In this document: one piece after another, positions 1-51,490 of the stretch
Layout of the letters: each line of letters begins with the position of its first letter
How positions within the stretch are numbered: position 1 is the stretch's first letter
Origin: Glandiceps talaboti
Lineage: Eukaryota; Hemichordata; Enteropneusta; Spengelidae
Assembly: GCF_964340395.1 (NCBI RefSeq)
Contig: NC_135559.1
Coordinates: 15,291,063-15,355,062 of the forward strand
Length of the DNA stretch: 64,000 nt
Reading direction: 5' to 3'
The notes under the pieces: generated by a model
What the model saw: only the letters and a program-made list of their open reading frames with translations
Database searches by the model: none
Told to the model about the DNA's origin: nothing
Translations under genes and position numbers: made by a program

Positions 1-880
1 ATAACCATAAATACTCGTAAGAAAATATTTTAAGTGATGAAAAACAGAAAACTCTCTTTTAGCAGTAATTTTATTTGTTTATGTTTATAATATAGTCAGT
101 TTCATGAAATAGAATTCCTATGTTATGTTTTTATATCGGTACTTGAAATGTAAGTACTCGTACTCGTGGATCCAACAAAAACCCACGCTCTAAATTCGAG
201 CATCTCGTTATTATTACTATACCTTCGAGTTGGGGACAATTTGCCGTCTGTGAAACGCCTACGAATTCTGTGAACTTTTTGTTTTGTATGTGGGAAAGGG
301 CATGGAGAAACTTAGTACGCAAGATTTTTTTTTTAAGTCAAGTTTTTTTTTTTATGTACTTATAGATTTGTAGATTTCTAAAGGGAAATGGTGCAAATGG
401 AGAATAACCCACTAATTTTCCAGTGTTGTTGTTAGTTTATAACATTTTAGGTCGAAGGACATTTGATTGCACACTGTAGAGAACTGTTTACCAATTCATT
501 TATATATGGACTGGTTCAGTTACTAGTGCACAGCTATGTTTGGAGGAAACAGTTACACACAAGTTTACTTTTGATGAAATTCATTCCTGTTGGAGATATG
601 AATGGGGGGGGGGGGGTCACAGCTCAAGCTGCTACTGTACAGAAATCACAGACTATAGAAAAATTAATTGACACAAACTAAAACCACTGTTACTATATTG
701 TGTAGATTACCATACACAAATGGATGATAGCATTGCCTTAGTTAGGTGGATATAATCACCCTGTAATCAAGAAAGTGTTAACATTGAATGAGGTTTTATC
801 AGAAGTGCCGCCCTATCCCGAGTATATTACATCAATGTCTGTTACAAGCTTACATCAAGATTTTGTAACAATAGATGTAG
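1..880. other. Left flank, no supported gene
   Basis: AT-rich sequence with a poly-G run at 604-616. Open frames here are short and lack splice or codon support. Confidence 0.6.
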
Positions 881-886
881 TTTTTG

Positions 887-1178
887 TCTGTCCTGTCCTG
901 TCTGTCTGTCTGTCTGTCTGTAAGTATGTATGTATGTATGTATGTATGTATGTATGTATGTATGTATGTATGTATGTATGTATGTATGTATGTATGTATG
1001 TATGTATGTATGTATGTATGTATGTATGTATGTATGTATGTATGTATGTATGTATGTATGTATGTATGTATGTATGTATGTATGTATGTATGTATGTATG
1101 TATGTATGTATGTATGTATGTATGTATGTATGTATGTATGTATGTATGTATGTACGTACGTACGTACGTACGTACGTA
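887..1178. repeat. Tetranucleotide microsatellite (CTGT)n-(ATGT)n-(ACGT)n
   Basis: About 57 copies of TATG run from 923 to 1153, flanked by CTGT units on the left and a GTAC/TACG block on the right. The block of TACG units looks like a variant that spread within the array. Apparent long open frames here are artefacts. Confidence 0.97.
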
Positions 1179-2198
1179 TGTCTTGTCAAAGCTAATTCCA
1201 CAGTTTTCATATGGCAGCAGCAGTATATATGTTCATAAAGAAAAAAGACAATGTATAATCCTCCTGATACCCTAACATATAATAATATGATAAATTCAAA
1301 GGGTTTCAAAATCTGAAACTGTAAGACCCCCACCCCCACCTCACCCCATCATACTCATAAACAGCAGCACTAAGATCATAATAGAAATACACCATCAAAC
1401 ACTATTCTGCGCTGTAACATGTGAATTCCATCAAACATAGCTGATAAGAAGTACCAAAAAAAGTTGTGTTTTTTTCTGTGTCACATGTATGTATCACTTT
1501 TTAACAATATGAGTATATTTCTTTGAGTATTAATTGGTTGTTTTTTTACAGTGGGTGTCTCTAGTGTGTTTGTGACTTTAATAGATGTATTCACATTACT
1601 GTCTTTCTTTTAGCTTCTGGTTGATTTTTCCCCCCATCTATTCCAATCCTAAGAAATTGAGAAATAAAAGTATGAATATTCCAATGGATTCTTAGTCTGT
1701 GTTTTTTTTTTATTAATTGTCTATACCTGCAATAGCATTTTACCTCATGCTAGAGGGTCAAAATAGAACAGAAGGTTGACTAGTATTCTCGTGCACACCG
1801 ACAGTAATGCATATGGAGTGTGTGGAACAGAAGTTGACCAAGAAATTGAATAGTTAAAGGGGATGCCACTCAGTGGAATAAAGGCATTTTCATAAACTAT
1901 GGGTTCTGGAGAGTCATGTCATGATTTTACATCACCTACAATTACTTGCAATTTCAGAGAAACATTAAGTTGATCTTGTGCCTTTGTAGGGTATCTTTGC
2001 TATGGGCCATTGCATCATGGGAGTCAGCAGAAATAATATATTCATGGTTGCACAATGAATATTCATGAGCTATTTAAACTGAAGGGAATAAGCACTAGGG
2101 AGTCATGTATTCATAGTTTATGGTAGGTTTGACTTTTACCTGTGAGGGTGCTATTAATCTGAACATTTCAAAACTTGTCTGGGAAATGCTGTGGTACT
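1179..2198. other. AT-rich intergenic stretch
   Basis: It contains one copy of a dispersed repeat (about 1726-1853) that recurs at 25478-25590. No gene seen. Confidence 0.6.
1726..1853 (+). repeat. Dispersed repeat R1, copy 1
   Basis: ACCTGCAATAGC...TTTTACC, a CAAAATAGAACA block and AAGAAATTGAAT recur in the same order and strand at 25478-25590. Confidence 0.75.
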
Positions 2199-2584
2199 GT
2201 AAGGGTGACCCTATATTTTTTTCTATTTCTCATTCCCAACCGACTCAAATTTTCAGCTCCAACATCAAAATAAATAAAATATTTAGTTGCACCCACCCAT
2301 AACATTGTGGAACAGTGCCCTCTCTGGCAAGAATAAGCAAGTGTCTGGTCTGTCAACGCATGATGATGACACTTGTTCAGAAACAGCATTTCTTTATTCA
2401 AGTGGGGGGGGGGGGATTGTGTAGAGAAACTGGGAAAGGGCTTGTTACCAGGAATCAAATAAAAGGAAGATAGAGAGAAAGAAAAGGAGAGGCAGAGAAA
2501 GATGAAGATGTAAATCGATTGACCAACCCATAGTTGCCATGTAAAAGTAGCAAGAAATATCAAGAAAAATAGGGTCACCCTTAT
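2199..2584. mobile_element. TIR element (GTAAGGGTGACCCTAT ends)
   Basis: The left end GTAAGGGTGACCCTATATTT and the right end AAAAATAGGGTCACCCTTAT are inverted repeats of about 20 bp bounding 386 bp. There is no coding capacity, so it fits a MITE. A poly-G tract sits inside at 2405. Confidence 0.65.
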
Positions 2585-2631
2585 GAAGGTACAGTTATTA
2601 GCTCAGGTATGACACCACAACAAAACAAACT

Positions 2632-2637
2632 TTTATT
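2632..2637 (-). terminator. Probable CLNS1A polyadenylation signal
   Basis: TTTATT on the plus strand reads AATAAA on the minus strand. It is followed downstream by a GT-rich stretch (GTTTGTTTTGTTGTGGTG), the usual downstream element. It would imply a 3' UTR of about 2.2 kb beyond the stop at 4850. I did not check every other AATAAA-like site in between for use. Confidence 0.45.
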
Positions 2638-2699
2638 GAAGACATATTACAATGTAACAAATCTCAGAACACAACACAACAAATGTGATTAAAGACCTG

Positions 2700-2955
2700 G
2701 CATAATGCAGCAAACATCACAGAAGGCACAATTCATGCATCCAAGAATGCAGCAAACATCACAGAATGCAGCACACATCACAGAAGGCAGCAAAGATCAC
2801 AGAATGCACAATACACACATCCAAGAATGCCAGCAAACATCACAGAAGGCAGGAAACGTGACAGAAGTCATGATACATTGTACACATATTCAAGAATGCA
2901 GCAAACATCACTGAAGGCACAATACACACATCCAAGAATGCAGCAAAGATCACGC
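2700..2955. repeat. Minisatellite of GCAGCAAACATCACAGAA-type units
   Basis: Irregular repeats alternate the phrases GCAGCAAACATCACAGAAG and ACACACATCCAAGAATGC, about six copies with indels. Confidence 0.85.
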
Positions 2956-3102
2956 AAAGTTTCATGGAAAAAAAACTTTCTTTAATATCAATAATGTATA
3001 ACATGTCTTATTATAAAGACCTTTTATCTTTGTATAAAGGTCCTTTGAAAAATTCACAAGTTGTATATTAAACTCACATAAACTGATATACAATAGTTTG
3101 AA

Positions 3103-3165
3103 GGTACACTGTGACAGGGCGCCCTCTCACATCGGTCAACCCCTTTCAGATAGAGTAGGCCAGTG
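3103..3165 (-). mobile_element. Partial copy of short GTAAGATACA TIR family
   Basis: GGTACACTGTGACAGGGCGC followed by GTCAACCCCTTTCAGATA is the reverse complement of the right half of the element at 51390-51490. Confidence 0.6.
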
Positions 3166-3669
3166 ATGGCCGAGTGACACAGTGCATCTAACAGTCTAAA
3201 TATACAACTAGAGTGTTTGAAACACCAAGTTTCAAGACAAATTCTGATTTATAGATAAGTACATTTTCATGAAAAAAACCCAAGGATTTGGAGTCAATAT
3301 TTTTGAACTCATCAAATATACAGAAATGTCATTCTGTGTACAAATTCTAAAGTTCTACTATCAAGAATTTTCTTCTGAAACCAGAAATATTTACATTTTT
3401 GGAAACTGTAGGCAAAAAAAGTTTTGGGCGTTCACGTCTATGACATGAAGTTTACAAAATGGGGCTTGATACAAGTAGGTGCTTGTGGGCACTGATCGTG
3501 GCCCATCTTTGTCTGAAATTGATACAATATTAACTTTATTGCTTTGCTATATCCATATGCAAGGGATTCCAAAATTTAACAATTTGGACATATTTCAAGA
3601 CACTGATATGTTGTTAATCAGGTAGAGTGATTTGCAAGCTATAATATTATCATACATGGTAGTCTTTGT

Positions 3670-3787
3670 GCTAGACCCCTCGGGCTATTCTACTCGCTGT
3701 AAAGGTGACCGAAGGTTGCCAGTGCGGGCGATAGCCCTTCGCCCTCGAGCTCGATTCAACCTTTCAGAGAAAGCCCGAGGTCTAGCA
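3670..3787. mobile_element. Foldback element, 118 bp
   Basis: GCTAGACCCCTCGGGCT at the left is mirrored by AGCCCGAGGTCTAGC at the right, and inner blocks (AAAGG.../...CCTTT, GGGCGAT/...GCCC) also pair. It is GC-richer than its surroundings. Confidence 0.65.
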
Positions 3788-4849
3788 GCTAGACTACATA
3801 CATGGCAATGTCTACCCATAGCCAGTTGATCCATTATAGGACATAGACATAGACATAGACTATACACTGTACACAATATAAACATGTGAAACAAGTAGGA
3901 AATTGAGAATACAGCGCCCTCGCTCAAATTGGGGGTATCGTCACCTCATGGTACCATTTCTTAAGAGCTTTGTCCCTTGGTATTCTGTAGAAATGTAAAT
4001 CAGGAATGTTTTTTTTATTGTTCAGACATCGAGGAAAGCAGCAGTGCCCTATGACTAACCAAGTAACCTCTACTATGCATAACCCAAGGTACACACAGAC
4101 AGGAAGTAGAGCGCCACCATAGCAAATTTTGGAAAGGCCTCGACTCCATTTTATATAGCAGTAATAGTGAAGTTACTTAATATCTAAATGTAGTCTTTGA
4201 GGCTGCTACGTAGCGTTCATCCGAATCACTCAGATGTCATCAGCGTAATGATGTTATGTCGTCGTTCGGTCAGGTGAGACATGCAATTGGTCTGACTGGA
4301 TAGATATCCTTTAATATTGACCAGACCTTTGATGTAGACACTTAAATAATGTTTCACTCAAAACAGGCCGAGGTTATTCCTACAGCCGCTCTGAGTGGTC
4401 CACATTGGGAGTTAAAAAAGTTTAAATATAGCATGTATGATTGGCAATACTTAGAGCAAGAACTCTTCTAAAGTCTAGTATACCCTTTGCCACTTTCTAC
4501 CAGATCACAAATGGTCACTACAAGGCCATTTGATCGCTGTATAACAAAAAGAAGGCTGAAATGCTACAAAATAGTTCTACTTCATAAAAAAAGTTTTGAT
4601 ACAACATGATACAACAACTTGTAAATGCTGACATCTAGAGGTCATCTTTTCCAACCTTTTGTTTTTACAGTCCAGGTCAGAATTTCCCTCAGACACAGTT
4701 ACAGGCAGTGAATTGACTGTTCACTGCTTGCAGAGGAACAGTAGTTTACAGATGCTGTTGCTATGGAGACAGGAACAGCAGTGTCCATCTAGGTAGAGAT
4801 GTAGAGAGTATCTTTCTAGCACACATGGCAGTGATGAAATAGATGAAAG

Positions 4850-8762
<3,913 letters not shown>

Positions 8763-9297
8763 TTCAAGTGATCCTTTCGTAGCTGGACGGCAAAACCACA
8801 GTGTGAAACTTTAGTTGCTGACAAACAACAAATACACGTTATGAAAACGTCGACCACATGGGCTCTGGGTCACAGCGCAGTCGCTCACATGTTCGCATTT
8901 CATTCAATCCCAGCATGCAAAACACTTTGCGCCCTCTTCGTTAAATGTGAATTTTCATCTTCACCACGTTTTATTTACGCTTGATAGCTACTTCACGGCT
9001 AGACCCGGGTTTGTTGTTTTAGTACAACTTTTACATATGTCATGTAGTAACCATGGTAATTGGTTTCAACTGATGGTGGTGGAATCGTAACATAGTTTTA
9101 GATCCTGATACTCATTTCGCATTTTTCTTTAGTGACTTTCCTTAGTTACGTTGATCTCAAATATCACGGTTTCTTATGACCAACATACATAATAACCTAA
9201 CAGGATATGCTGTTATTTATTGATCTTTCAAAATAAATTTTCAAAAACTGCTTCTTAATCTTCTAATTGTGTTCAAAGTAGAAAGGAATTACCAAAG

Positions 9298-9499
9298 TCA
9301 CTTGTGGGCTAATATTAATTCAAGGGTGGTCATAATACAAAATAATGACACTATAAGGTATTTACGAACAATCACAAATACGTACGTCAGCGACATTATC
9401 TGCGTAAACTGGTGACACATTTTTTGAATCTACGTAACTACCTAATAATGTCATTATTTTGCATTATGGCCATCCTTGAGAATATTAGCTCACAAGTGA
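9298..9499. mobile_element. MITE with TCACTTGTGGGCTAATA termini, copy 1
   Basis: Left TCACTTGTGGGCTAATATT and right AATATTAGCTCACAAGTGA are inverted, and the inverted homology continues inward (CATAATACAAAATAATGACA / TGTCATTATTTTGCATTATG), so arms are about 70 bp. Confidence 0.8.
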
Positions 9500-9564
9500 C
9501 AGTGGGAAATACGCCCTTCCAAACATAGGACTTTCGAATTGCAAAGCAAGATGTTTTTCTCTGT

Positions 9565-9686
9565 GTGTCGCTGTCTCTGTCTCTGTCTCTGTCTCTGTCT
9601 CTGTCTCTGTCTCTGTCTCTGTCTCTGTCTCTGTCTCTGTCTCAGGCTCTGTCTCAGGCTCTGTCTCAGGCTCTGTCTCAGGCTCT
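9565..9686. repeat. (CTCTGT)n hexamer with CTCAGG variants
   Basis: About 15 CTCTGT units are followed by alternating GGCTCTGTCTCA units. Confidence 0.95.
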
Positions 9687-9900
9687 TGTCTTATATTTTA
9701 GTTTTTGTTCTGGTCTTTGTTACCCATACTCTTGGGTGGAGCCCTCAACGGCAAGAGTCTGGGTACCCGATATCGAGAACAGCTCTTGTCTCTGTATATC
9801 AAGTCAAAAGTCGAAAAAGTTTCCTTCATCCCATCTTTCTATCCTCACTGGTACATGATCGTGAATATTGAATATTCTTTGGCAAAACTTGTGGCCGGAT

Positions 9901-10104
9901 GCCAAATCACAGGGGAATCAGGCTCGGTTAGTTTTGTTTACGAAATAAACAAACCAACAAACAAGCAAACAAATAAATAAATAAACATTGACAAACATCA
10001 ACAATACAATGTACTAATTCTTGATACATCGAAACGTTATTGTAATACTGATTTCTGATTACTATATTGTTGATATTTGTCAGTTTTTATTTATTTATCT
10101 AATT

Positions 10105-10153
<49 letters not shown>

Positions 10154-10240
10154 TTTGTTTGTTTGTTTGTTTGTTTGTTTGTTTGTTTGTTTGTTTTCGT
10201 AAACAAAACTAACTGAGCCTAAGTCCCCTGTGGCCAAATT
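9901..10240. mobile_element. Large foldback with AAAC/AAAT simple-repeat stems
   Basis: CACAGGGGAATCAGGCTCGG followed by TTAGTTTTGTTTACGAAA at the left mirrors TTTCGTAAACAAAACTAA and CTGAGCCTAAGTCCCCTGTG at the right. Between them the left (AAAC)n(AAAT)n and right (ATTT)n(GTTT)n tracts also pair, leaving a ~100-bp loop. Confidence 0.75.
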
Positions 10241-10273
10241 AACAAACTTACCCTCTGTTTGATTAATACATAC

Positions 10274-10349
10274 CTTCATATCCAGTAGTTCCACGCACAG
10301 TAACGTTGATGTACGCACTGTCATTCTTTTGGCAATGTGAGGTGATATT
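10274..10349 (-). CDS. Candidate upstream exon joined to CLNS1A (N-terminal extension)
   Basis: This 76-nt segment has acceptor gtccatttaatttag and donor G|gtatgt. It encodes NITSHCQKNDSAYINVTVRG then TTGYE. It ends in phase 1, matching the acceptor at 8782 in the CLNS1A frame. No family is recognised. It could be a true extension, 5' UTR that happens to be open, or part of an unrelated gene. Confidence 0.45.
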
Positions 10350-10977
10350 CTAAATTAAATGGACAGAACACAAGTCTTCATCTGTGAGCTTATGATATCA
10401 CGGCTGTATATATGTTTTTTTTTGCTTTCTAAGTTTTCAATTTAATTTCATATGTATGAATGAATCAAACTTTATTAAATAACTCCATAGATAAAAACCC
10501 TGGGCAGAATCATTCTGAACAGAAACACATTTGTTTCCATAAGCTTGTGTTTTTAAACTCTGAATTTGTGACAAATTGCAGAAGGGTTGGACGCAATTTG
10601 TCACGGAAGTTGAACTTTGTAGCAGCTTTCTGAACTTTTATATGTATTAAAAAACGTACTGAACCCTGGTTTAAGTGGTGGTTATTTTGTTTATTCCATG
10701 TGGTGAATAATTTAATGCATAATTCACCTTTGTTGCGAGCATTTTTATATATCTATTTATTTATTTGTTTATTTATTTATTTATAAATTGGTGCGTAATT
10801 TCCAGATTTCTTACTTTAGGCCTATATTCGGCTCTTTCAAAAAAATAAAAGTTGGGCGCTGGCCAAAGTCGTGAATAAAGCACAGGTCACTGAACGAATC
10901 TCCCGGATCTACGAAAATCCACTGTAGTCACGAGTCTCATCTCACCTGAATCTAAAGCGATTCTCACCGACCACAGT

Positions 10978-11364
10978 CACTTGTGGGCTAATATTCTAAT
11001 ATTCTATTTAAGGATGGGCATAATACAAAATAATGACATTATTAGGTATTTACGAATATAAAAAAATAGTGTCTACGGTGTTTAACCGTGAATATAACAC
11101 ACAAGTTATGCAACCAAAGCCGGATCGAGGCGGCTAGGCCACAGGCACTTGTTTCCCGAGATATGTTCCTAAATACAAAAGATATCGACAATATTGAGAT
11201 ACTTGGCAAATAATGTATGAAATGGGTAAAATAACACGGGTTTCTAGGATCGCGTAAGTCCACGCACCACGACATGTTTTTTTAATATTCGTAAAATACC
11301 TAATAACGTAATTATTTTGCATTATAACCATCCTTGCACACAATATTACGCTCTCTGAAAGTGA
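10978..11364. mobile_element. MITE with TCACTTGTGGGCTAATA termini, copy 2
   Basis: It shares both arms with 9298-9499 but the centre is about 190 bp longer and different. The right end is eroded. It sits between the two candidate upstream CLNS1A exons. Confidence 0.7.
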
Positions 11365-11723
11365 CTCTCCGTGTCACCGACGTGTTTTAAGGTCATACTT
11401 CACTTTGTTCCACAAGAATCGTAAACCAATCAAATCGCGTGTATTGTGTCACACTCGGTTGCGCAAGGACTGGTTGCAATTGCGAATGAATACATCGAAT
11501 GATGTAGTCGATTGATATATCGAGAATACCGATGCTTTTTCGAAAACTTTTAGATGAAATATTATCCGTAATCTCAGATTAATAAAATAGTGAATTACCG
11601 TTGATAATGGAACAACTGTTCAATGATACAAGCACGATGAGAACTACTTTATTGCTGATGAAACAAGTTAATAGGTAGCTGTCATTCGTCCTCAGCTTAC
11701 AGTGTAGGTCATCGTCAACTCAC

Positions 11724-11822
11724 CCATTTATTGTCCCATTCAATAGAATTATACGGCTCTTTCGACAAGTAGGCTCGTATTCTGTGAAGTCTTCGCCACT
11801 GCGTCGAACTACACATGTGCAT
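11724..11822 (-). CDS. Candidate first exon of the extended CLNS1A transcript
   Basis: ATG at 11822 is preceded by an in-frame TGA and followed by 33 open codons (MHMCSSTQWRRLHRIRAYLS to EWDNKW), then a consensus donor TGG|gtgagt in phase 0. The exon at 10349 begins in phase 0, so the chain 11724-11822, 10274-10349, 8782 onward is open throughout and adds 65 residues to pICln. The basic, Arg-rich start could resemble a targeting peptide, but no family is recognised. Confidence 0.45.
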
Positions 11823-11823
11823 C

Positions 11824-12031
11824 AAGGAAGTGACTGATTGCGACAGTTGTATTCATTCATTGAAGGATTTACAATGGTCGTTCCATAGTCGTAACTTACC
11901 TGTCTGTGTCGAGTGTGTGTGATGCTGTGTTGATTTGCTGTTCACGCGAGTACTACTGATACTACTAGTACATCACGATCAATCGATCATCGTCTAGCCG
12001 GTGACAGAAACTGGCCGAGAAGAACAACAGT
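11824..12031. promoter_or_regulatory. Putative bidirectional promoter between CLNS1A and TMEM164
   Basis: The TMEM164 start at 12032 and the candidate CLNS1A 5' exon ending at 11822 are divergent and about 210 bp apart. A consensus minus-strand donor (ACAG|gtaagt, intron start at 11899) inside this interval suggests minus-strand transcription begins near or within the TMEM164 5' UTR. No TATA box is obvious. The position is inferred from gene layout only. Confidence 0.35.
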
Positions 12032-49376
<37,345 letters not shown>

Positions 49377-50639
49377 ACAACATCACCTCAGTTTTATGAA
49401 GTGGAAAAGTTCCATATGCATCCACCTGTGTATGGCTAATGGGTGATTCCATTCATTTGGGGTAGCTAGGGTGAAATTCTGGAGAATGGTGTTGTCATAT
49501 CACAAGAAGCACTGGGTGTACATTCAACGGATTTATTTCTGTGGAAATTTGCTGAAGATGGTAGGCTGAGCTTTTAGATGGACAGTAGAAAGGCTATTGA
49601 TGTGAGGATAAAAACACAATTTTACAAGAGCTAACAGTATCAAAGTATAGTTGCTGTCATTTATGCAATACCATAAATATATATGGTAGTATGCACCTTA
49701 AGAGTTCACCTTATTTCAAGAAAATATTTCGGTGACTTGAAAAGAGATGGAACTTATTTTCAATTTATCATTGAAAAAAAAGAAGCCAGGATTCTGTGTG
49801 TGTGTGTGTGGTGATGGGACAAGTAGAGTGACAATTTCAAGATAATTTATTGGAAATTGGATAACGATGAAGAAGACAAGATAAGTTGAATCAAGAGTGT
49901 CATCATATGTGTGCAGTATTGTACTCTACCAGCAATGAAGTGAGATTGTAGAGAGAACCGTCGGTTACCAAGCTCTGGGAGCTTGTAACTGAAGAATAAG
50001 AAAGACGTCAGATAGATTGTTGCAGTATTTTGTGAAATGTTGGATTGTTGTTTTATGAAGCTCTCTCTCTCTTCAGTACCTGTACAGATTGGTATTCGTA
50101 TAATCTCTTTGATAGACATTTTTAAAGGTTTTAACACACAGACGTCTTTATTCTTTTTTGTTGTTGTCATTTTTCATATTGAAAATTATCACTTTCAAAG
50201 TCATACTGGTGATTCCCTGTAACGTTAATTTGTAAAGTGACAGTATAGTCCTTGCTATTTATGCCCTGTGAGGGCGCTGTTACAATGGCTCACTCACATA
50301 GGTATTGTAGGCTTTGGTTATAGGGTTATCTAGGTCCTTTATTGTGGATTACTTGTTATGGTTAATCTGCTAGCCATTGTGCACAACTATTATTTTTGTA
50401 AACAGTTGATGATTCAATGTACAAACAACCACATTATACTTACAGTTGCAATCTGGAAATATGGCTTTTTACTCATCCCGTCACTCTTCCCCAGGATGTG
50501 AATTTCTTTACAGCTCTCAATTTGTATTGCCTGTATTTGATGTATTCCCAATAGTGGAATGTATTTACAATAGAAACTTGCCATATTCTTGTAAGATAAG
50601 AATGAAACAGAAGTAGTACGCCCAGGCTTTGATCTTCAG

Positions 50640-50815
50640 CCTTGCCTATCACAGCCTTGCCCTATCTTTAGCCTTGTCTAGCTCAGCCTTGCCCATACCC
50701 TACTATCTTCATTAGCCTTGCCCATACATACCCTACTATCTTCATTAGCCTTGCCCATACATACCCTACTATCTTCATTAGCCTTGCCCAATCTTCAGCC
50801 CAATCTTCAGCCATT
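50640..50815. repeat. Short tandem repeat of CAGCCTTGCC / ACTATCTTCATTAGCCTTGC
   Basis: Three near-identical units of CATACATACCCTACTATCTT plus CATTAGCCTTGCC are preceded by diverged CTTGCC phrases. Confidence 0.9.
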
Positions 50816-51389
50816 GAGGCTAGTCTCATCATACGCCATGTATTAGATAAACTATTGCAATGATAACCATACCATTGGTGATTTCTATGATAAGACGCAT
50901 GGTTTCTTCAAAAATAATTTTGACCAAGACAGCCATGTTCGTTGCATCTTTACTCATAGTGTACTACAACAACTCTTGACAGACAGTTTCAAGTTATCTG
51001 TTCTCTGCTAATGCACAAAATTATGCAAATCAGATCAGCATAGCACTTATGTTAAAAAACCCTAACATTTGCAGTAATGGCATTGTGTGCAATGTATATA
51101 GCCTAGAGAATGGTTGTGTTTACTATCACAGAATGCTGTTCCTTGTATGGGATAAATAGAATTGTCAAGTCTAACCGGGTCTCTGGGCTATCATGTATGG
51201 GTATGAGAATTGCCATGTATTGAAGCATTGAATATACTTGTATAATTTGTTATCTAGGTACTACAAGAAACATTACCTTGAAATTTGAAAACACTACCAT
51301 TTCATCTCATTTGTATGCTATTTTTTTTTAAAGTTTTAAATTTTGAACACCACATTCGGCATTTTAAAGTTTGTAGTATGAAGCATAGA

Positions 51390-51490
51390 CTGTAAGATAC
51401 ATCTTGTCGCGCCCCCTTCCTCACCAGCCTACTGTATCTAAAAGGGGTTGACGGATTTGTGAAGGCGCCCGTCACAGTGTATCTTACAGA
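51390..51490. mobile_element. Short TIR element (CTGTAAGATACA ends), 101 bp
   Basis: CTGTAAGATACATCTTGTCG at the left and ACAGTGTATCTTACAG at the right are inverted. The interior carries CGCGCCCCCT and GGCGCCC. Related copies: 3103-3165 and 53750-53836. Confidence 0.75.

Larger units (their letters stand above)
2640..4849 (-). other. Probable CLNS1A 3' UTR
   Basis: No further coding segment is seen. The stretch holds an indel-rich minisatellite (2700-2955), a copy of a short TIR element (3103-3165) and a foldback element (3670-3787). Its UTR status rests on the polyadenylation signal near 2632. Confidence 0.4.
8783..11723 (-). other. Region between CLNS1A canonical start and its candidate 5' exon
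   Basis: It holds a hexamer microsatellite, a foldback element and two copies of one TIR element, interrupted by the candidate exon 10274-10349. Otherwise it is AT-rich with no supported gene. Confidence 0.6.

Noticed and set aside
842-1339. Long overlapping open frames of MYVC / THIH repeats on both strands
   Set aside because: They translate a TATG microsatellite; tetranucleotide repeats without stops are open in every frame.
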